Below, piece by piece: positions 6,857 through 11,461 of a DNA stretch of 11,461 bases (the stretch's first letter is position 1; the number at the start of each line of letters is the position of its first letter). A program made the position numbers and the translations under genes. Where the stretch lies: NCBI GenBank assembly GCA_002284615.2, contig MU069581.1, forward strand, positions 30,317-41,777, read 5' to 3'. The DNA comes from Dunaliella salina. Taxonomy: Eukaryota > Chlorophyta > Chlorophyceae > Chlamydomonadales > Dunaliellaceae. The notes beneath the pieces are model-generated. The model did not search any database. It was not told where the DNA came from and saw nothing but the letters and a program-made list of their open reading frames with translations.

Positions 6857-6934
6857 TCAAGAGCTCAGCACCACCAGTAAAATCATGAGAACGTTGAATA
6901 CGGCTACCACACAGCCAGCAACCAGCAAGAGTGC
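6857..6934 (-). CDS. Possible terminal exon with a C-terminal membrane segment
   Basis: On the minus strand a strong splice acceptor (pyrimidine-rich tract, then TTTTGCAG ending at 6935) precedes 25 codons and a TGA at 6857-6859. The encoded residues are almost all hydrophobic, with no charged residue: ALLLVAGCVVAVFNV followed by LMILLVVLSS. This looks like a last transmembrane helix at the end of a membrane protein. Upstream exons would lie at higher coordinates. The best donor, CAG|GTAAGT at 7350-7354, is preceded by a stop in the needed phase. A donor at 7416-7418 joins this exon in a different frame (GTLAGCWLCGSRIQ, to TAG at 6786). The gene model is therefore unresolved, and host-gene status is inferred. 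Confidence 0.3.
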   Translation of the reverse strand, partial: ALLLVAGCVVAVFNVLMILLVVLSS

Positions 6935-7076
6935 CTGCAAAACAATGGATGGGATCAAGCAAAGAAAAAGAGACATGAACTGCGGCATCCATGGAGAAAA
7001 GCCCTTAGCAAATCGTGCAACGTGCGAAAGAAAGTTTGGCGATGAATGAATATGTAACTGGCTTGTTTTTTGTTAA

Positions 7077-7095
7077 TTGCATTAGCTTTGGCAGA
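7077..7095. repeat. 19-bp exact direct repeat, left copy
   Basis: TTGCATTAGCTTTGGCAGA recurs exactly at 7427-7445. The two copies bracket 331 bp (7096-7426). They could be the target-site duplication of a small insertion or remnants of an older exon-scale duplication, since the right copy falls in a minus-strand open frame. Confidence 0.85.
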
Positions 7096-7417
7096 GCTGC
7101 CAGCTCTGTGTGTATATGGCAGTTTTCTAGGCTTGGTTGAGTACTGAGGAAATCTGTATTCGTGTGCATGCTACCTTAGCATGATGACAGACGTGTTCAC
7201 TTAATTGAATAACTCGAGCTACTTCTATTTTGCATGCTCCCTTTTTGCTGCTTGCTTTTTGCTTAGCTTGCAGACACTGCCATGTTTCTTTGTTACATGT
7301 CTGCCTTTTTCCTGTATCCTTTTCCCCTGCCTGTGTGTTAGACTGACTTACCTGCGTTCACTTGGTTTTTAAGGGAAAGCTGAGCAGCCAGACTTCATGG
7401 CTGAAGGCTAAATTTAC

Positions 7418-7613
7418 CTTGTAACCTTGCATTAGCTTTGGCAGAAAGGCAGTCTACAAACATCGGATTAAACAGGGATACCTCGTCAATTTTATTTCGG
7501 GAAATTCCCACCCAAATTGTGCACAGGGATGGAAAGCCACACTGCGAACCTTGCCTAAGCTGAGGCAAGTCTAGGCAACACTCTTTGGTAAAATGGCTCA
7601 AATTTAGTGGCAA
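7418..7613 (-). CDS. Possible internal exon of an unknown minus-strand gene
   Basis: A minus-strand frame opens at ATG 7613 and includes CTIWVGISRNKIDEVSLF and NPMFVDCLSAKANARLQ before a possible donor AAG|GTAAAT (GT at 7417-7416). Composition is protein-like but I recognise no family. Possible acceptors inside (after CTCAG or CGCAG near 7540-7560) would shorten it. If spliced to the acceptor at 6935 the frame continues to TAG at 6786 instead of using the hydrophobic reading. This is weak: the frame is short and could be random. Confidence 0.15.
7427..7445. repeat. 19-bp exact direct repeat, right copy
   Basis: This is identical to 7077-7095. Read on the minus strand it encodes SAKANA in the possible exon at 7418-7613. 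Confidence 0.85.
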
Positions 7614-7720
7614 GGAATGCCATCACAAATCTGGACATCAAAATGCCTGAAGATGTTTTCTTATTGCTTAATCATGTTGACCTTAATCATCTGTAGAGTC
7701 AGCCAATTTCATATAAACAT

Positions 7721-7812
7721 ATGTACGGCATATAAATGTATGTAACATGTACGGCATATACTTGGCTACAATCGTCCCATTCAGACGTATCCAGAATCCT
7801 ATGTACGGAATT
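7721..7812. repeat. ATGTACGGCATATA short repeats
   Basis: ATGTACGGCATATA occurs at 7721-7734 and 7747-7760, with a partial ATGTACGGAATT at 7801-7812. The flanks also match: TAATCATCTGT near 7684 and again near 7822, and GCCAATT versus AATTGGC in inverted order. This looks like a small diverged repeat island. Confidence 0.6.
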
Positions 7813-8084
7813 GGCTAACCCTAATCATCTGTCATGCAAAAAAAGAAGGCGTATTTCTTTGGACTCTGCTGGTAAGATGTTGCTGAATTTTCCAATCCAC
7901 GTCCCGGGCAATCTTGGGGGTAAAAGATAGAGTGTGCAAGCTTGGTAGACAAGCCCAGATTTTGGTGGCAGCAGTCTAGATAAATGGGAAGGAAGTTGGC
8001 GGAGCCTGTCTCTCACTGAATAAAGATGTCAGTCACAACAGTCTGGAATTGCAACAGACGCAACACCTGTGACAGCACTTGAGC

Positions 8085-8305
8085 ATGTCATCATGCACGT
8101 GCAAGTGTAAATGCTTAACCAGCAAGCATTGCTATGTGCACTGCAGCATGCACTACTGCATGCATGGCTTTTGCACATTGCTGCGTGCATTACTGCATGC
8201 ATCATGCATCATTGCATGCATCACCGCACACAAGGCTGTGTGCATTGCCGCATGGACCACTGCATGAATCGCTGTGTACATTGCTGCATGCTGTGTTAGT
8301 GCATA
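8085..8305. repeat. Degenerate TGCATGCA-rich minisatellite
   Basis: About 220 bp are built from variants of CACTACTGCATGCAT and CATTGCTGCATG, spaced roughly 16-20 bp apart. Unit boundaries are blurred. Several overlapping frames are open here (for example 8079-8267 and 8134-8547) and give Cys/His/Ala-rich repeats, a by-product of TGCATG repetition rather than a gene. Confidence 0.75.
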
Positions 8306-8720
8306 ATCCACACAGATTGTCACATACATTCTGCATCATCATCTTGCTGCATTCTATTCCTCATGCTGCAAATGCTGAGGATGAGCCATGCAAGCTGACC
8401 CCCTGTTGCCCACCTCCTCTTGGACCAGACCTAAGCAGGCCATGCACCAGGCACACACCATTGCTCAACGCACAGGGAGAAGGTGTCCTACTCTTCATTG
8501 CACCAGCGAAGTGTGCCAACCTTCTCATCTCCACTTGCTGTGCATAGCACACCATGGCTGCTCAAGCTTGATTTGCAGGGGTCATAGCAATTGAAATGCG
8601 ATGCACCCTCGGCGAGCTGGAATCATCCGCTGAGCAGATGGATGTGTGTGTCAGGCCACACCGAAGCCCTGGACTCAGCAGTGCGTGGGTATGTGTGTGC
8701 TGATGAAGCCATTGACATCA
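8306..8720. other. Unassigned stretch between repeats
   Basis: Nothing recognisable. Open frames exist in several phases (8591-9070 is 159 codons) but show no motif and run into the tandem repeat, so I treat them as non-coding. Confidence 0.4.
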
Positions 8721-8831
8721 GATGCTACTCTGTGGGCATGGGGTGGCATGGCTGGGCTCCGAGACACGTCAGCTTCTCTGTTGGCATTGCCCACCACACC
8801 GCCCGCTGCACCGCCCGACCACCCAAACACA

Positions 8832-8886
8832 CATCCCCTTGGCCTGCAGGGATGCTCTCAAACTTGCCAAGCAGGCCAAGGGGATG
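8832..8886. repeat. Perfect 16-bp inverted repeat (hairpin)
   Basis: CATCCCCTTGGCCTGC (8832-8847) and GCAGGCCAAGGGGATG (8871-8886) are exact reverse complements separated by 23 bases. The stem is G/C-rich and would be stable in RNA or single-stranded DNA. It sits at the left edge of the 140-bp tandem array. Confidence 0.9.
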
Positions 8887-9345
8887 CGCTGTGTGGGCCA
8901 TGCTCGCCACCTTCTGCTCACCTACCAGACGGACGGAATTTCAGATCACTTTGAACATGGCCCAATCTGCTCTCCTGACATCACAGGGCTGCTGGCAAAG
9001 TTCGCTTGGCCTGCATACCGAGTGTCAGGGCAGGGGTGCGCTGGGCGAGCCATGCTGGCCAGCTACCTGACAAAGGGATTTCTGAAGTCTTTGTACAAGA
9101 CTTTTCCCACTAAACTGACACTGCAGTGGCTGCATTAAACGTTCTTCTTGGCCTGTATTCGAGTGTCAAGGCATGGGTGCTGTTTGGGCCATGCTGGCCA
9201 TCTTCTTCTCAGCTACCCAACACGAGAATTCCAGAACTTATTGCACAGGGCTTCTCCCACTAGACAGACGCTGCAGTGCTGAACTGGTCTGCATGTCGAG
9301 TCCCAGGGCAGGGGGTGTACTGGGCGGGCCAGGGCGGCAGATGTG
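8862..9345. repeat. Diverged tandem repeat, about 140-bp unit
   Basis: The landmark CCATGCTSGCC recurs at 8898, 9050 and 9189, with a degraded copy at 9329, giving spacings of 152, 139 and 140 bp. Units also share GGCCTGYATWCCGAGTGTC-type, CTTYTCCCACTARAC and CTGCAGTG blocks, clearest between 9008-9148 and 9149-9286. A further weak unit may begin near 8720. Frames are open across parts of units (WAMLATFCSP and FGPCW-type readings), which could hint at a coding ancestor, but no frame runs through all units. Confidence 0.75.
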
Positions 9346-10427
9346 ACCTTTACCAGGAAACAGGCATTCCTTGGGGCTTATGCTTCATGAATGGGGCTTT
9401 GCAAACAACACCATACATTGTGATGGCTTAGAGGGTACCGTTGTGGTGCTGCTCAAATATAAACCCGCTTTATTTGAGTTGGCCTTGACATGCATCCAAT
9501 TTTTGTTTGAGGGTGCACAGTCAAAATCCACAGGCTCTGGCATGATAACAACCAGACCACACCCAGCTACCCATGCCTGGCTAGCCTACCTGCGTCAGGT
9601 CTTATGCTAAATTCAAGCTTCTCCTAAGAAACAAGTGTCACTGACATTAAGAGTAGAAATACTCAAATTTGGAACCCAAAGAAAAGTCTCATTTTCATAA
9701 TTTTGCCAGAGGGGTCAACTGAGGCACAAAATGAGGTATTTTTTGCATGCTCCATGCATAGGTGAAATTGGGGATCCTCTAGTAGCCCTGGTTCCAAGGG
9801 CTTTGCAGCAGTAGGGTTCCAAAACTGCCATTTACAGGGCACGCGCTTAATAAGTCCCTACTTTTTGACCACCCAACCTCCATTCCGAACCACCTACTGC
9901 ACCAAATTGGGTCACTTTTTGTGATTTGGAGTCCTTGTAACAAATAAATCTCAAATGAAAATGGAATAGAAATGATATAGTATTTTATGACATTTCAGCC
10001 ATTTCTTAGGAAGAAACAGCACGGTGCCAAAAAGGTCAATTTCTGACCTCCTCCTTTCCCTTTTTTGAATTTGCAGGATGTTAGCATTGCAAATAAGAGT
10101 TGCAAACACTTTTGGGAGTGAAAAATGGTCCCAGGGTGGAGCTCTGGGCCATTAATGAGTGATCTGAGGCCAGGAGAGTGATCCGGGGTTGGCTTTTGTC
10201 TTTTTCCCGTGATTTCAATAGATTCATGCATAGGAATGGTTGATATGGTCAAGTTTGAGAAAGAATAACAAGGAAGAGCGTGGCCAGCTGGCCAATTGAC
10301 ACCTTCTGCAATTCAACGGCTAACAACCCTTGTGTTATAACAGGTTGGCGCAGGGTCCTCCCCATGAAGGATGAGTCAAAAAATGCCTTAAGTCCCATTC
10401 GTGTTCTCCGCATACCAAGCGCTTTAC
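9346..10427. other. Unassigned region
   Basis: No gene or mobile element is recognised. A 79-codon open frame at 9371-9610 (plus) has no motif. An 8-bp inverted repeat CTCAAATA/TATTTGAG lies at 9452-9459 and 9471-9478. From 9640 to 10260 the DNA is A+T-rich. TGGCCAGCTGGCCA at 10281-10294 is a 14-bp palindrome of a length expected by chance. Confidence 0.4.
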
Positions 10428-10562
10428 TGTATTGCACCAGGAGGCAACTTTTTGTTTATTTTCCTGGAAGGCACGAGTATTTGTATTGCACCAGTTTGAA
10501 GGCACGAGTATTGTATTGCACCAGGAGGCAACTTTTGTTCATTTTCCTGGAAAGCACGAGTG
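10428..10562. repeat. 54-bp tandem repeat, three copies, middle one deleted
   Basis: Units begin TGTATTGCACCAG at 10428, 10482 and 10512. The first and third share GGAGGCAACTTTT, ATTTTCCTGG and GCACGAGT. The second lacks 24 bases from its middle, giving a 30-bp unit. Open frames across it (10280-10663, 10432-10623) simply repeat HQEATF-like residues and are not taken as genes. Confidence 0.9.
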
Positions 10563-10822
10563 GGCTGAATCCCCCTTGCCCCTCTCACTGTCCCCATCCA
10601 GTGCCCCTATCAGAAAGCCCTAACTTGACCATTTTGGGGGTCTGTCATAGGAGGATTTTCTGAGCCTTGCTGGCTTTCACCTTGCACAACAACACACTGG
10701 CCAGCTCTGTAGGCATATGGAAATGTTGGAAAGGCTGCTTTTTCTGCCTCCCCTCCATTGTCACTACTTTCTGTACAAATTTGTAAACACAGACTAGATA
10801 CATATCTTCTACTGAGCATGTA
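10563..10822. other. Unassigned stretch
   Basis: No feature is recognised. Minus-strand open frames at 10610-10854 overlap in different phases and show no motif. Confidence 0.4.
10815..10822. repeat. Candidate 8-bp target-site duplication, left
   Basis: AGCATGTA precedes the palindromic element and matches ATCATGTG at 11021-11028 in six of eight positions. Eight-bp duplications are typical of hAT transposons. Confidence 0.35.
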
Positions 10823-11020
10823 TAGGGATCAGCGTATAGCGCTATAAACCACATTTTCCAGCGCTATATAGCGTTATATAACAACATATTATTATAGCGC
10901 TATTGACCAATGCCGCTCCCTATAGATCGGCAAATAGCACTATATGAGGGGCTTCTATAGCGCTATATAGCGCTATAGCGCTATATGCTATATAGCGCTA
11001 TAGGCCAACGCCGATCCCTA
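10823..11020. mobile_element. Palindromic MITE-like element, head-to-tail dimer
   Basis: This 198-bp block starts TAGGGATCAGCG and ends CGCCGATCCCTA, terminal inverted repeats matching at 11 of 12 bases. Inside, the perfect palindrome TATAGCGCTATA occurs at 10835, 10956, 10966, 10974 and 10991, with a near copy at 10893. An internal end-like sequence GCCGCTCCCTA stops at 10922. It is followed at once by a start-like TAGATCGGC, so two units of about 100 and 98 bp seem joined head to tail. Termini beginning TAGGG and an 8-bp flanking match recall hAT MITEs. No coding capacity is present, so it would depend on a transposase supplied elsewhere. It could also be a satellite unit or a structured regulatory repeat. 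Confidence 0.6.
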
Positions 11021-11028
11021 ATCATGTG
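11021..11028. repeat. Candidate 8-bp target-site duplication, right
   Basis: ATCATGTG follows the palindromic element and matches 10815-10822 at six of eight bases. Confidence 0.35.
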
Positions 11029-11334
11029 CCAAAAGGTCCTGGCTTTAATTGCCTATGACAGGATTTGGAATAGGTCAGAGGGAGCATGGGCAGTTGAGTC
11101 CTGAGACCTCAGGGTATTGAGGCCTCAGCACCACCAAATGCAGCAGCAGGCTCAGCTCTGCATTGGCACTGCACAGCAGAAGCGTGCACACAAGTAGTGA
11201 GGGGTGTGCCCTGGTACACTAAAGCGGAAACGGACACACACACCAGCATGAAGACTCTTGTAGGTATGCTTTAGTGGGCTATGACGAGTTGTGAGCACAA
11301 ATATTTGCATGTGTGCATTATATGAAGTTGGGGG
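11029..11334. other. Unassigned stretch
   Basis: Nothing recognisable. A minus-strand frame at 11152-11409 runs out of the right-hand microsatellites and is not credible as a gene. Confidence 0.4.
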
Positions 11335-11348
11335 TGTGCGCGCGCACA
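11335..11348. repeat. 14-bp alternating palindrome, Z-DNA-prone
   Basis: TGTGCGCGCGCACA is a perfect palindrome of strictly alternating purine and pyrimidine, the kind of sequence that can adopt Z-DNA under supercoiling. It lies 80 bases from a long (TG)n run of the same character. Confidence 0.75.
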
Positions 11349-11384
11349 TGCATGCAAGAGAGGGTGTGCACATTAGCATGTTTA

Positions 11385-11415
11385 TGCATGCATACATGCA
11401 TGCATACATGCATGC
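11385..11415. repeat. (TGCATGCATACA)n microsatellite
   Basis: About two and a half copies of a 12-bp unit lead directly into the terminal (TG)n run. Confidence 0.9.
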
Positions 11416-11427
11416 TTGTGTGTGTGT

Positions 11428-11461
<34 letters not shown>
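11416..11461. repeat. (TG)n microsatellite at right edge
   Basis: A TG dinucleotide run with one TA interruption near 11431-11432 reaches the last base of the window, mirroring the (AG)n run at the left end. Confidence 0.97.

Noticed and set aside
8134..8547. 137-codon plus-strand frame
   Set aside because: It lies in TGCATG repeats; two other frames over the same bases are also open and give Cys/His/Ala repeats.
8591..9070. 159-codon plus-strand frame, one of the longest in the window
   Set aside because: It has no motif, overlaps other open frames (8646-8954, 8722-9138) and crosses tandem repeat units whose spacing is not a multiple of three throughout.
10281..10294. TGGCCAGCTGGCCA palindrome as a regulatory site
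   Set aside because: A 14-bp palindrome is expected about once by chance in a window this size.
10280..10663. 127-codon plus-strand frame
   Set aside because: It is kept open by the tandem repeat at 10428-10562, with an equally open alternative frame and no recognisable domain.
10823..11020. CRISPR array from the repeated TATAGCGCTATA
   Set aside because: Repeats overlap or abut, have no unique equal-length spacers and no cas genes, and the rest of the window is eukaryotic.

Overview
The window looks like nuclear DNA from a eukaryote with a repeat-rich, intron-bearing genome. A green alga (chlorophyte-like) is my best guess. No operons, Shine-Dalgarno-led genes, tRNA, rRNA or CRISPR are visible. 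The strongest coding signals are broken non-LTR retrotransposons (LINEs). One of them pairs an RNase H domain with a restriction-like endonuclease (RLE). I recall both domains together in the Dualen/RandI LINE group described from Chlamydomonas, so the taxonomic guess rests mainly on that association. Both ends of the window are dinucleotide microsatellites, (AG)n on the left and (TG)n on the right, as often seen where a short-read contig stops.

Layout. 1-43: (AG)n. 252-322: one copy of a small coding-like repeat that recurs inverted at 5007-5087 and 5384-5460. 514-2094: a field of degenerate repeats built on the near-palindrome CTGATTCAG/CTGAATCAG, surrounding a decayed LINE-like reading frame at 697-1286. 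2092-3794: the C-terminal half of a LINE polyprotein, RNase H then zinc knuckle plus RLE, in at least four reading-frame segments. 3862-4594: a second, unrelated LINE 3' end, severely 5'-truncated, with a hexanucleotide tail, a possible 12-bp target-site duplication and a duplicated 5' junction. 4682-5154 (minus): a decayed reading frame of unknown origin. 5461-6550: mostly unassigned, with two related G-rich repeat fragments. 6766-7613 (minus): possible 3' end of a host gene, with a splice acceptor, a short hydrophobic terminal exon and a polyadenylation signal. 7077-7445: a 19-bp exact direct repeat flanking 331 bp. 8085-9345: a TGCATGCA-rich array, a perfect 16-bp inverted repeat and about 3.5 units of a roughly 140-bp tandem repeat. 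10428-10562: a 54-bp tandem repeat. 10823-11020: a 198-bp element made of TATAGCGCTATA palindromes, with hAT-like termini and apparently a head-to-tail dimer. 11335-11461: a Z-DNA-prone palindrome and microsatellites.

How it fits together. There is no gene pathway here. The window is a graveyard of mobile elements, with at most one host gene end on the minus strand. The LINE pieces keep nearly all expected catalytic residues but carry stops and frameshifts, so none can make a working protein. The items most worth following are the palindromic dimer at 10823-11020, the CTGAWTCAG repeat field sitting where a reverse transcriptase domain might be expected, and the three-copy coding-like repeat.
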